NCBI GenBank assembly: GCA_946478975.1
Contig: CAMLEO010000067.1
Location: forward strand, 1-27,363
Source of the DNA: an uncultured Steroidobacter sp.
GTDB taxonomy: Bacteria; Pseudomonadota; Gammaproteobacteria; Steroidobacterales; Steroidobacteraceae
Length of the DNA stretch: 27,363 nt
Reading direction: 5' to 3'
Shown here: piece by piece, positions 8,874-16,167 of the stretch
Layout: every line of letters begins with the position of its first letter
Position numbering within the stretch: position 1 is the first letter of the stretch
Program-made: the position numbers and the translations under genes
Notes under the pieces: generated by a model
The model's database searches: none
Told to the model about the DNA's origin: nothing
Seen by the model: the letters and a program-made list of their open reading frames with translations, nothing else

Positions 8874-9232
8874 TGAGTCACCGGCAGTAGCGCGTGCGCG
8901 CGAACCATTCCTTTGTTGTGTTGCTTGGCCTTGGCGTGGCGGGAGAGCTTAAGCGGTCAGCCACCCTTTCGTATCGCGCTGTTCATCTGGATTGCCTGAG
9001 CCCAGGCGTTGCCGGTCGATGTGTCGATCAATGGTGCGTTCCTCGCGATGCGCCCGAAGCGGCGGATTGTACGGGGCGCCGCCGTTGTCGATCCAACTCG
9101 AGACACGCATCGGGCGATGCCGTTTGCAGCGGCTGCCGGGCTCGGGTCGGTGCCATTGGGTGTTCACTTTCGAATATCAGAACGTCTATATAATATATCA
9201 GAAATCGTTTACCCAGCTGGCAGACCCGTACC
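8874..9232. other. Divergent intergenic region with candidate promoter and operator
   Basis: This 359-base gap separates the LldD-like operon (minus) from the broken hydrolase gene (plus). I see no convincing gene; the open frames have no recognisable content. The right end is markedly AT-rich, with a perfect TATAAT at 9189-9194 on the plus strand overlapping the operator-like TAATATATCA. A good -35 partner is not obvious. Confidence 0.5.
9191..9200. promoter_or_regulatory. One-mismatch copy of the GntR operator candidate
   Basis: TAATATATCA differs by one base from the TGATATATCA palindrome before the GntR gene and overlaps a TATAAT box. A further GAATATCA half-site lies at 9172-9179. This would tie the divergent 9 kb genes to the same regulator. 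Confidence 0.4.
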
Positions 9233-10167
9233 ATGACCCGCGCTTCCCTCGTTGCTGACCTCCCGGCCGACTGGCGTTCGGGCACTTTTGCCGGCCGGCT
9301 GCTCGGTCCGGACGGACCGATTCCTGTGGTCGTGCTGGATGGTCGGGTCCGTGATGTGTCCCGGCATTGCGCCACCGCGTCCGAGTTGCTCAGCCGTTGG
9401 TCGGGCAGCGCTCCGCCCGGCGCCGACCTTGGTCCGCTCGAAGAACTCCCCATCGGTCGCGCTTTTGAAGGCACCGCGTCGATGCGATTGCTCGCGCCTT
9501 TCGATCTTCAACGCATCAAGGCGTGCGGCGTGACGTTCGCAATCTCAGCGGTCGGGTGCTGTCCTCGATGGGTTGGGGCGACTGGATCGGCATCCGGCCG
9601 GACTCGCATTGGAACAACCCCGAGCCCGAGATCGTGCTCGCCTGCGACCGCCGCGGCGCCGTCGTCGGCGCCAGCATCGGCAACGATGTGAACTTGCGAG
9701 ACATCGAAGGCCGCAGCGCGCTGCTGCTCGGCAAAGCCAAAGACAACACCGGCTCGTGCGCCATCGGCCCGTTCATTCGCATGTTCGATGAAACATTCAC
9801 GATCGCCGACGTGCGCAGCGCCGTCGTGTCGCTCGAAGTGATCGGCAACGATGGTTTCAGGCTGCAAGGCTCGAGCTCGATGGCACTGATCAGCCGCGAT
9901 CCCCTCGAACTCGTCCGCCAGACCTCGAGCCACCACGACTACCCCGACGGCTTCGCCCTGTTCCTCGGCACCATGTTCGCCCCGAGCCAAGACCGCGACA
10001 CCCCCGGCCGCGGCTTCACCCACAAAGTCGGCGACCTCGTTCGCGTGTCGTCGCAGAAGCTCGGGACCCTGACCAACAAAGTTACAACTTGCGATCGCGT
10101 GCCGGGGTGGAGTTTTGGGGTCGGGGATTTGATGAGGAATCTGGCAAGGAGAGGGTTGCTGGGGTGA
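9233..10167 (+). pseudogene. Fumarylacetoacetate hydrolase-family gene with internal deletion and frameshift
   Basis: The first part (from ATG 9233) reads like the N-terminus of FAH-family 2-keto-3-deoxy-acid enzymes and ends in LQRIKACGVTFAIS near 9546. The conserved text then resumes in another reading frame, from about 9553, as VLSSMGWGDWIG, followed by HWNNPEPEIVLA, GNDVNLRDIEGRSALLLGKA, CAIGPFIRMFDE and YPDGFALFLGTMFAP to the stop at 10167. Intact relatives, as I recall them, have about 60 residues between these blocks; they are missing here and the frame is shifted by one. The missing part follows the active-site cap and carries metal-ligand residues, so the product should be inactive. 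A sequencing or assembly error cannot be excluded, but a simple one-base error would not remove the missing residues. Confidence 0.75.
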
Positions 10168-10202
10168 GCATCCTGGCTGGATGCAAACCGCCACCGATGC
10201 TG

Positions 10203-10211
10203 GCATAATGC
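10203..10211. promoter_or_regulatory. Small palindrome before the toxin-antitoxin pair
   Basis: GCATAATGC lies 4 bases before the antitoxin start and includes a -10-like CATAAT. Antitoxins of this type repress their own operon by binding such inverted repeats. The site is short and unproven. Confidence 0.3.
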
Positions 10212-10215
10212 AAGC

Positions 10216-10452
10216 ATGGCTATCCAGATCACAATTCGAGACGTTCCCGAAAAGGTCCGGGACGAGCTCGCCTCGCGAGCGGCGCTGCAGGGCAAGTCCA
10301 TGCAGGAATATCTGCGGGCGGAGCTGGAGCGCATCGCCTCCAGACCTTCCGTAGAGACTTGGTTGGAACAGGTACGCAAGCGGAAGCGGGCGGCAAATAA
10401 CCGCATCTCTGCGTCGCAGATTGTTCAGCATCGGGATGCTGACCGCCGGTGA
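10216..10452 (+). CDS. FitA-like ribbon-helix-helix antitoxin
   Basis: A 78-residue protein with an N-terminal ribbon-helix-helix domain: the beta strand AIQITIRDVP followed by KVRDELASRAALQGKSMQEYLRAE. FitA and related antitoxins bind operator DNA as dimers through this strand and neutralise the toxin with their C-terminal tail, which here is basic and Ser/Gln-rich. The gene overlaps the downstream PIN-domain toxin by four bases (GTGA), the usual arrangement of type II toxin-antitoxin operons. Start ATG 10216 gives a normal family length. Confidence 0.88.
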   Translation: MAIQITIRDVPEKVRDELASRAALQGKSMQEYLRAELERIASRPSVETWLEQVRKRKRAANNRISASQIVQHRDADRR

Positions 10453-10844
10453 GCGTCGTCATCGATGCATCAGTCCTCGTCGCCGCGCTGGTGGACTCCA
10501 GCAAGCACGGCAGCTGGGCCGAGGACATCATCATCTCCGGATCGTTACACGCTCCTGAACTGGCTCGCGCGGAAGCGACCAACATCCTCCGCCGGCTCGA
10601 GCGATCAAAGCAAATATCGCCTGCGGAGGCCAATGCCGCACGCGACGATCTGATGGAACTCAATCTTGAGACGTTCGGATTCGATCCCTTTGCTGATCGC
10701 ATCTGGGAGCTGCGACACTCGATCACGAGCTACGATGCCTGGTATGTGGCGCTCGCCGAAGCGCTACAGTTGCCGCTGGCTACGCTTGACTCAAAACTCG
10801 TCAAATCCAGCGCCGCCAAGTGCCGGTTCTTGTCGCCGCCCTAA
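10449..10844 (+). CDS. PIN-domain ribonuclease toxin (VapC/FitB family)
   Basis: A 131-residue PIN domain expected to cleave RNA using Mg2+ or Mn2+. The acidic active-site residues are all visible: Asp6 (VVIDASVLV), Glu42 (ELARAEATNIL), Asp96 (SYDAWYVALAEAL) and Asp114 (LATLDSKL). The start is GTG 10449, whose bases overlap the antitoxin stop, so translation is coupled. No truncation or missing catalytic residue is seen, so the toxin should be functional. The pair sits directly after the broken hydrolase gene. Confidence 0.9.
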   Translation: MSVVIDASVLVAALVDSSKHGSWAEDIIISGSLHAPELARAEATNILRRLERSKQISPAEANAARDDLMELNLETFGFDPFADRIWELRHSITSYDAWYVALAEALQLPLATLDSKLVKSSAAKCRFLSPP

Positions 10845-10890
10845 ACTGACTTCCCAGGTGTAACCCAGACGCCTCCTGCTGTGTCTTAAG

Positions 10891-10917
10891 GACGAGCCCC
10901 GCAATAACGCGGGCGTC
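10891..10917 (+). other. Leader hairpin before the 48-residue membrane peptide gene
   Basis: GACG, a 3-base bulge and CCCGC pair with GCGGG and CGTC around an AATAAC loop. It ends 15 bases before the GAGGAG ribosome site. No T-run follows, so a terminator for the toxin gene is unlikely to be its only role. Confidence 0.35.
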
Positions 10918-10944
10918 GCAGAGAAAAAGATCGAGGAGCCTGTC

Positions 10945-11091
10945 ATGGACACCGTCAGCCGCACGACACAGAACGTGGTCTGCATGATTCTGTCGGTCAT
11001 CATCGTCAGCGTCAGCCTGTCGCTGGGCGCCTTTGCCGCGGAGCGCGCGGCGCATGAGGGTTACTCGGTGACGGTGAGCCAGATTCAGTAA
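10945..11091 (+). CDS. 48-residue single-span membrane or exported peptide
   Basis: A short gene with a clear ribosome site (GAGGAG at 10933-10938, 6 bases before ATG). The product starts MDTVSRTTQN, has a hydrophobic segment of about 20 residues (roughly 11-30, VCMILSVIIVSVSLSLGAFA) and ends in a polar tail with GYSVTVSQIQ. The AFAA sequence after the span could be a signal-peptidase site, so the product may be anchored or exported. The stop is 9 bases before the next start, so it is probably co-transcribed with the NTF2-like gene. I know no function; confidence rests on the ribosome site, spacing and composition. Confidence 0.6.
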   Translation: MDTVSRTTQNVVCMILSVIIVSVSLSLGAFAAERAAHEGYSVTVSQIQ

Positions 11092-11100
11092 GGCACACCG

Positions 11101-11859
11101 ATGAACCGGACCGCATATGCGCCCGCCTTCCTGATTCTTTCGTTTATGGCCGCGTCGCCGGGCGGCGCGGCCACGGTGGAGGAGAATGTTACGGAGGTGG
11201 ACGCACGCTTCTGGCATGCCTTCAACGATTGCGACATGAAGCACATGGGCGAGCTGCTGACGGAGGATGTCGAGTTCTATCACGACATCACCGGCCTGAC
11301 GGTCTCGCGAGCGGGGGTGGTGACATCACTTCGTGACGGGCCCTGCAAAGATCGCAAGATGCGACTACGGCGCGAGCTCGCGAGTCAAAAGTTCTACCCG
11401 CTTGCCGGTGGTTTCGCGATCCTGTCGGGCCAACATCGTTTCTATGTGAGCGAGGCCGGCAAGCAAGAGCGCCTCGACGGCCAGGCCGATTTCACTACGG
11501 TTTGGAAGCTGGATGCGGGGCAATGGCGCATGCATCGCGTCCTCAGCTATGCGCATGGACCAGTGCCCTACACTCCGCCGTCACGCTCGCTCACCTTGCC
11601 TGCTGCCACGTTAGACAAATACGTCGGGCAGTACCACGCGGATCGCACCGGCTTGGTCAGCGTGCTTCGCGAGGACGATCACCTGAAACTCACCGCCGGA
11701 AGTTTCGTTGCCACGCTGTATCCGGAAACCCTAACTCGGTTCTTTGCCATGGAGCGGGACATTCGCTTCGAGTTCGAGCTGGACGCGCAGGGCGTCGTGC
11801 AAGGGCTGGCGGTTTACGAGCATGGAGCAGTGAGCGAGCGCGCCAGGCGCAAACCATAG
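11101..11859 (+). CDS. Exported NTF2-like (DUF4440-type) protein with C-terminal beta domain
   Basis: A 252-residue protein with a signal peptide (residues 1-24, ending GGAA). An NTF2-like domain follows (about 25-150): ARFWHAFNDCDMKHMGELLTEDVEFYHDITG is the typical helix-strand start of the SnoaL/DUF4440 fold, and FTTVWKLDAGQWRMHRVLSYAH its closing strands. Residues 165-250 (LDKYVGQYH, VLREDDHLKL) resemble the DUF3471-like beta domain often found after serine beta-lactamase-like enzymes. It probably binds a small hydrophobic molecule in the periplasm, but no ligand can be read. AAGG lies 8 bases before ATG 11101, directly after the 48-residue peptide gene. Confidence 0.75.
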   Translation: MNRTAYAPAFLILSFMAASPGGAATVEENVTEVDARFWHAFNDCDMKHMGELLTEDVEFYHDITGLTVSRAGVVTSLRDGPCKDRKMRLRRELASQKFYPLAGGFAILSGQHRFYVSEAGKQERLDGQADFTTVWKLDAGQWRMHRVLSYAHGPVPYTPPSRSLTLPAATLDKYVGQYHADRTGLVSVLREDDHLKLTAGSFVATLYPETLTRFFAMERDIRFEFELDAQGVVQGLAVYEHGAVSERARRKP

Positions 11860-11960
11860 CTCTCCAGGGCTTTCCAGGCTAACCGGTCGGTGCGTTTACC
11901 TCGCGACCGAGCGGCCGCAGAATATTCGCACCACCAACCGCAAACCTGCCGGAGCAAACC

Positions 11961-12260
11961 GTGCTACCCGAAGTCCTTCGCTACCGAATCGGCGCCGAGC
12001 GGGCCGAGGCATTCATCGAGGCTTATGGCAAGGCGGGTGCGTCACTGACGGCTTCGCCGCATTGTTCGGGTTACGAGCTGTTGCGATCGAAGAAAGATCC
12101 GGAGTTGTTTTTATTGATCATTCGCTGGGACTCAGCCGAAGGTCATCTGCAAGGCTTTCGGCAGTCGCCGCAGTTCCGCGAATTCTTCGCCCACATCAAA
12201 CCGTATGTGGGCGATATTCTGGAGATGGAGCACTACGAAGCGACCGGCGTCAGCGCTTAA
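11961..12260 (+). CDS. Antibiotic biosynthesis monooxygenase (ABM)-domain protein
   Basis: A 99-residue protein with the ferredoxin-like ABM fold: the strand EVLRYRIGAERAEAFIEAYGKAG, the central GYELLRSKKDPELFLLIIRWDSAEGHLQGFRQS and the helix QFREFFAHIKPYV. Such proteins are cofactor-free monooxygenases or small stress proteins, usually dimers. The start is GTG 11961 with GGAG seven bases upstream; no better ATG exists. Its stop overlaps the stop of the convergent DUF899 gene by a few bases. Substrate unknown. Confidence 0.8.
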   Translation: MLPEVLRYRIGAERAEAFIEAYGKAGASLTASPHCSGYELLRSKKDPELFLLIIRWDSAEGHLQGFRQSPQFREFFAHIKPYVGDILEMEHYEATGVSA

Positions 12261-12961
12261 TACTCATCGTGCCGCCGCCACCATTGATACGGCGGTGACT
12301 GCGGCCGGCCTTCGGGAGTGTCTTCCCACTCTTCCTGGCGACCGAGCGGTGTGAGGTCCAGGAACGTCCAGGCGCTGCCGAGCGCTTCGGCGCCACGCTG
12401 CGCGGTGAAGTACGTTCGATAGATATCACTGCCGTCGCGCAGGAACACGCTCAAGCCGTGATGCTCGCCTTCCGGCACGGTGAGGCCGAGGTCGACGTTG
12501 AAGGTGTTCTCAGCGGAAGACACCCATGGCGCCGTCCACGACATACGCTTCTTGTACGCATCGAGTGCGGCGAGCGGCGCCCGCGACACGAGCGAAAAAG
12601 AAACATCGCGCGCCGCCAGGTGCGTCAGTGCGAATTGCCCGATGTTATCGGTGAACATCGAGCAGCCCGGGCATCCTGCCGTGGGCCAGCCATTCACGCC
12701 GGGTGCGAACATGAAGTGATAAATGAGCAGCTGCGGACGCCCTTCGAACAACTCCAGCAGCGACACTTTCCCCTTCGGCCCATCGAACACATATTCCTTT
12801 TCGATGCGCACCATCGGCAAACGCCGGCGCTCGGCCGCGAGCGCATCGCGCGCCCGCGTCATTTCCTTTTCCTTCGCCAGGAATGCGAGCCGCGCCGCGT
12901 CCCAATCGGCTTGAGACACGACCTTGGGCAACGCGTTCTTCTGCAGTTTTACAGCAGCCAT
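12257..12961 (-). CDS. DUF899 family thioredoxin-like protein (downstream paralogue)
   Basis: A 234-residue cytoplasmic protein of the DUF899 family, with a thioredoxin-like fold and unknown function. Family features: the N-terminal helix VSQADWDAARLAFLAKEKEMTRARDALAAERR, a YVFDGPKG segment, LLIYHFMFAP and the CxxC-like pair at Cys97 and Cys100 (GCPGC). I chose ATG 12961 because GAGGAGG lies 5-6 bases upstream; the open frame extends further but into the upstream gene. It starts 10 bases after the stop of a second DUF899 gene, so the pair is a tandem operon. Confidence 0.85.
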   Translation of the reverse strand: MAAVKLQKNALPKVVSQADWDAARLAFLAKEKEMTRARDALAAERRRLPMVRIEKEYVFDGPKGKVSLLELFEGRPQLLIYHFMFAPGVNGWPTAGCPGCSMFTDNIGQFALTHLAARDVSFSLVSRAPLAALDAYKKRMSWTAPWVSSAENTFNVDLGLTVPEGEHHGLSVFLRDGSDIYRTYFTAQRGAEALGSAWTFLDLTPLGRQEEWEDTPEGRPQSPPYQWWRRHDEY

Positions 12962-12971
12962 GACGCCCTCC

Positions 12972-13682
12972 TCACTTGCCGTATTCGAGGCTGGGATACC
13001 AATCGGCCTTGCGACCTTCCGGGGTCGCATCCAGCACCGTCCATAACGGTGAAAGATCGGGCGCGCCGCGGGGATCCTGGCCGGGATCGGCGGTTTCGAA
13101 GCCCATCTCGCCGGCGTAGAAGTGACGAATCGTGCCGTCACGGCGCGTGAAGACGTTGAACGCGGCCGAGTCATCCCACTCGGGCGTGTTGGCGTAATAG
13201 TCCTTGCTGTATTCGCTGTTGAGGTCCGAATAAATCTTGAGATTGCGCCAGCCGCGCTCCTTCTTGAACGCGAGCAGCTTTTCGAGCGGCGATTGCGCGA
13301 CGACCGCGAGCGCCACGTTCTGCTCGATGTCCTGCGCCTCACCTTCCCACGCGCTCAGCAGCGATGTGCACATCGGGCACGGACGTTCACGCTGCGGCCC
13401 ATACATCCAGCTATAGACGACCAGCGTTTGCTTGTCGCCAAACAGATCGGCGAACGTGACCGGCCCGCGCTCGCCCTGGAACTTGTAGTTCTTTTTGACT
13501 TCGCCGCCCGGCGGCAGCGCACGGCGTTGAGCCGCAACGCGTTCGATATGACGACGCAGCTCGATCTCCTCGGCGAGCAACGCATTGCGCGCCTGTCGAT
13601 ACTCCGAGCTTTCGTTCGGCATGCGCGTCTTGTTCCTGGCCGCGAGCTCCGCGGCGGGGGTCAGGTTCGGTTGATCGGCCAT
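12972..13682 (-). CDS. DUF899 family thioredoxin-like protein (upstream paralogue)
   Basis: A 236-residue DUF899 protein related to, but well diverged from, the one encoded just downstream. It has the same order of parts: the long charged N-terminal helix (EYRQARNALLAEEIELRRHIERVAAQRRALPPGG), the YKFQGERG segment, LVVYSWMYGP, the cysteine pair Cys102/Cys105 (PCPMC) and a C-terminal WTVLDATPEGR. A strong ribosome site (AAAGGAGG) precedes ATG 13682. A long hairpin lies in the leader. The CxxC pair suggests redox chemistry, but no activity is established for the family to my knowledge. Confidence 0.85.
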   Translation of the reverse strand: MADQPNLTPAAELAARNKTRMPNESSEYRQARNALLAEEIELRRHIERVAAQRRALPPGGEVKKNYKFQGERGPVTFADLFGDKQTLVVYSWMYGPQRERPCPMCTSLLSAWEGEAQDIEQNVALAVVAQSPLEKLLAFKKERGWRNLKIYSDLNSEYSKDYYANTPEWDDSAAFNVFTRRDGTIRHFYAGEMGFETADPGQDPRGAPDLSPLWTVLDATPEGRKADWYPSLEYGK

Positions 13683-13697
13683 GGCGCCTCCTTTAAT

Positions 13698-13745
13698 AGC
13701 GAGAGGAGCCCGCCCAAGCCCATCCCGGGCGTGGCTCTTCTCGCT
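13698..13745. other. Long hairpin between the GST and DUF899 genes
   Basis: AGCGAGAGGAGCC (13698-13710) pairs with GGCTCTTCTCGCT (13733-13745) over 13 positions with one G-U pair, and an inner CGCCC/GGGCG arm extends it past one bulge. It lies a few bases before the ribosome site of the DUF899 operon. It could end GST transcription or control DUF899 expression; no U-run is present. Confidence 0.55.
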
Positions 13746-13818
13746 GATATACGCCTAGGACGAACCGGATCCTTCAACCCCGACCGGGTGCGCCGATATT
13801 TTTCGCCGGTGCTGGATT

Positions 13819-14433
13819 TCAGTCGTGCGTCTGCCCCCACAGCGGCGTCGCCTGCATCGAACTGCGGGTGTTGAAGCGCTCGAACCAGCGCGTCAGTCGC
13901 GGCCGCGGCCGAAACGTCGGCAGCTCGCGAAACTCCAGCCAGCTCAAGGCCGTAGCAAGCGCGATGTGACCGATATCGGCGCTCGCATCGGGGTCGATCT
14001 CGCGCTCCAGCCAGTCATAACTTGCGAGTAGCTTTTCCACGTAGCCGTCGCGCAAGGCCGGGTAACGCAGTTCTTTCGGACGCCGCTGCGTCTCCCAGCG
14101 AATGGCAATGCCCGCATCGGCCAACCCCTGCGCCACCGCCTGCAATTGCAAGGCACGCCAGCGAGCTTCGCCCTCGTCAGGAATCAACTTGCGCCCCGGA
14201 TGCAATGTATCGAGATAGGCGCAGATCACATCCGAATCGAACAACGCGGGCAGCCCGGACCGCAGCAGCACCGGCACTTTGCCGAGCGGATTGGCCGCGA
14301 ACACTTCTTCGTTCCGACGCAGCGGGCTGGTCTCGTGATGAATGACTTCGATCTGGTCGGCGAGCCCGGCTTCGTGCGCGAACACCAGGGCTTTGCGGGC
14401 AAAAGGCGAATGGGTTTGATACAGCAATTTCAT
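13819..14433 (-). CDS. Glutathione S-transferase family protein
   Basis: A 204-residue cytoplasmic protein with the two GST domains. The N-terminal thioredoxin domain (about 1-78) has MKLLYQTHSPFARKA, where Ser9 is the likely glutathione-activating residue, the cis-Pro region GKVPVL, and FDSDVICAYL for gamma-glutamyl binding. The helical C-terminal domain has the LASYDWLEREI and ADIGHIALATALSWLEFR blocks typical of the family. It is divergent from the Lrp/AsnC gene and in the same orientation as the DUF899 pair. Substrate unknown. Confidence 0.87.
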   Translation of the reverse strand: MKLLYQTHSPFARKALVFAHEAGLADQIEVIHHETSPLRRNEEVFAANPLGKVPVLLRSGLPALFDSDVICAYLDTLHPGRKLIPDEGEARWRALQLQAVAQGLADAGIAIRWETQRRPKELRYPALRDGYVEKLLASYDWLEREIDPDASADIGHIALATALSWLEFRELPTFRPRPRLTRWFERFNTRSSMQATPLWGQTHD

Positions 14434-14544
14434 GGCCGTGCAAAAGTGTCATGAGGTGCGAGGTGGGCTACGATGCTAGGGTCGGCGGCCTGCGCAACCG
14501 CCGCGATTCCAACCTGACGCGCGCTTTTTTTCGGCTGTTTTCGC

Positions 14545-15018
14545 ATGGATCTCGATCGCTTCGACCGCCAGCTGTTGAATCTCGTCCAACAGGACGCCGC
14601 CCAGACGGCCGAACGCCTGGCTGAACAAGTGGGATTGTCGCCCTCCGCCATTCAGCGACGCTTGAAACGCATGCGTGAGCAAGGCGTGATCCTGCGCGAC
14701 GTGGCCGTCCTCGACCCTCGCGCTGTGGGACGGCCCACCTTCTTTGTTGTGTCTCTGGAAGTGGAGCGCGAACGTCCCGAGCTGCTGGCGCAGCTGCGCG
14801 AGTGGATCGCCAGGCACGCTGAGATTCAACAGGCGTTTTATGTCACGGGCGAAACCGACTACGTTCTGGTCGTCACGGCGCCAGACACGGAGGCGTTCGA
14901 GCTGTTGATGTCGCAGCTGGTCAAGGAAAATCCCAACGTGCGGCGCTTTACCACGAACGTGGTGCTCGGCCTGTGGAAACAGGGACTCACGATTCCAGTG
15001 CCGATGGACGACCCATAG
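14545..15018 (+). CDS. Lrp/AsnC family transcriptional regulator
   Basis: A 157-residue regulator. The N-terminal helix-turn-helix is at about 21-43 (TAERLAEQVGLSPSAIQRRLKRM), followed by the RAM ligand-binding domain with FFVVSLEVERE, AFYVTGETDYVLVVTAPD and FTTNVVLGLWK. Lrp-type proteins sense amino acids and often control the adjacent amino-acid gene. Here the PLP-dependent lyase starts 75 bases downstream on the same strand and is the likely target. ATG 14545 follows a T-rich stretch; no classic ribosome site is seen. Confidence 0.92.
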   Translation: MDLDRFDRQLLNLVQQDAAQTAERLAEQVGLSPSAIQRRLKRMREQGVILRDVAVLDPRAVGRPTFFVVSLEVERERPELLAQLREWIARHAEIQQAFYVTGETDYVLVVTAPDTEAFELLMSQLVKENPNVRRFTTNVVLGLWKQGLTIPVPMDDP

Positions 15019-15093
15019 TCCTTCGCGTTTTTCCCGCACGCGCCGGATAGGAATCGCGGCGGTTCGGCGCACGCCCTGTCTCACACTGCGAAC

Positions 15094-16131
15094 ATGCAAA
15101 CATCGCAGTTGTTGGACACGTGGCAACGGTTGTGGCCGAACCATCAGGCCACCTCATTGATCGAGCTGCCTTCGCTTGCGCGATTTGCACGAGTGGGACG
15201 CGTGTTCGTCAAAGCTGAAGGCGAACGTCCGCTCGGGAGTTTCAAATCGCTCGGCGGCATGACCGCTGCCCTGCGCGCGCTCGCAAATCACGCTGGGATC
15301 GCGGATCTCGTCCAGCTGTGCGCAGACAACGCTCATCACGCAACGCTGCCAACGTTAATTTCCGCAAGCGCAGGCAATCACGGCCTCGCGGTCGCGACTG
15401 CCGCTCAAAGGGCGCACTCTCGCGCTCGCATTTATCTGTCGAAGGAAGTGAGCGGCGCGCGGGCGAGTCGAATCGAGGCCAGCGGTGCTGAGATCGTTTG
15501 GATCGCGGGTACATATGACGATGCCGTGCTCGCCGCCGAAGCCGCCGCGAATCGTGGCGAGGGTTTGTTGATCTCCGACACGTCCGCCGATCCGGACGAT
15601 GAGATCGTCGCTGATGTCATGGAAGGTTACGGGCTGCTGGCGCAGGAATTGGTACAGCAGTTCGAACACATAGGCGAGCGGCCGAGTCATTTGTTTGTGC
15701 AAGCAGGCGTCGGCGGACTCGCCGCGGCAATGGTTACCGGCCTGCACGACTTCTTGCGCGCACCAAACAAATCACTGATCGTCGAACCCGAAGCAGCGCC
15801 GTGCGTCGCTCGGTCGCTTGCGATGCCTCGGCCCGTTCGAATCGAAGGGGATCTGCACACGGCAGCTGAGATGCTGGCGTGTGGAGTCGCGTCCGCGCCG
15901 GCGCTGCGCATACTCCGGCAATATCCGGTAGATTCGGTGCTCGTGTCCGAAGACGAGCTGAAGCTTGCGGCCAGCGCGATGCGCAGTTTTGGCGGCCCGC
16001 AAACCACCGCGTCCGGCGCCTGCGGCCTGGCGGGATTGTTACATGCATCCGCGCGCGAGGAGTTGCGAGCCGAATATCAGTTGACCTCCGACAGCGTCGT
16101 CCTCCTGATCACGACGGAACTTTACGAGTGA
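15094..16131 (+). CDS. PLP-dependent lyase (threonine dehydratase/diaminopropionate ammonia-lyase type)
   Basis: A 345-residue fold-type II PLP enzyme, likely deaminating a small hydroxy- or diamino-acid. The Schiff-base Lys is Lys51 in PLGSFKSLGG. The Asn-containing loop is SASAGNHG (92-99), and the glycine-rich phosphate loop is AGVGGLAAA near 203-211. The pattern is close to diaminopropionate ammonia-lyase, although the protein is shorter than the roughly 400 residues of DpaL, so the exact substrate is open. It is downstream of an Lrp/AsnC regulator, consistent with amino-acid-induced expression. Confidence 0.82.
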   Translation: MQTSQLLDTWQRLWPNHQATSLIELPSLARFARVGRVFVKAEGERPLGSFKSLGGMTAALRALANHAGIADLVQLCADNAHHATLPTLISASAGNHGLAVATAAQRAHSRARIYLSKEVSGARASRIEASGAEIVWIAGTYDDAVLAAEAAANRGEGLLISDTSADPDDEIVADVMEGYGLLAQELVQQFEHIGERPSHLFVQAGVGGLAAAMVTGLHDFLRAPNKSLIVEPEAAPCVARSLAMPRPVRIEGDLHTAAEMLACGVASAPALRILRQYPVDSVLVSEDELKLAASAMRSFGGPQTTASGACGLAGLLHASAREELRAEYQLTSDSVVLLITTELYE

Positions 16132-16167
16132 CTGCCCGGTTCGAACTCATCATGCAGGAGGCGCATC

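Noticed and set aside
8894..9193. A possible 99-residue gene in the LldD/FAH gap
   Set aside because: No ribosome site, no family match, and it covers the likely promoter and operator.
9508..10431. A 307-codon minus-strand open frame
   Set aside because: It is antisense to the FAH remnant and the antitoxin gene, both with recognisable motifs; its own product matches nothing I know.
12962..13342. An in-frame N-terminal extension of the downstream DUF899 gene
   Set aside because: It would overlap the upstream DUF899 gene and adds Arg/Ser-rich, non-family residues. ATG 12961 has its own strong ribosome site.
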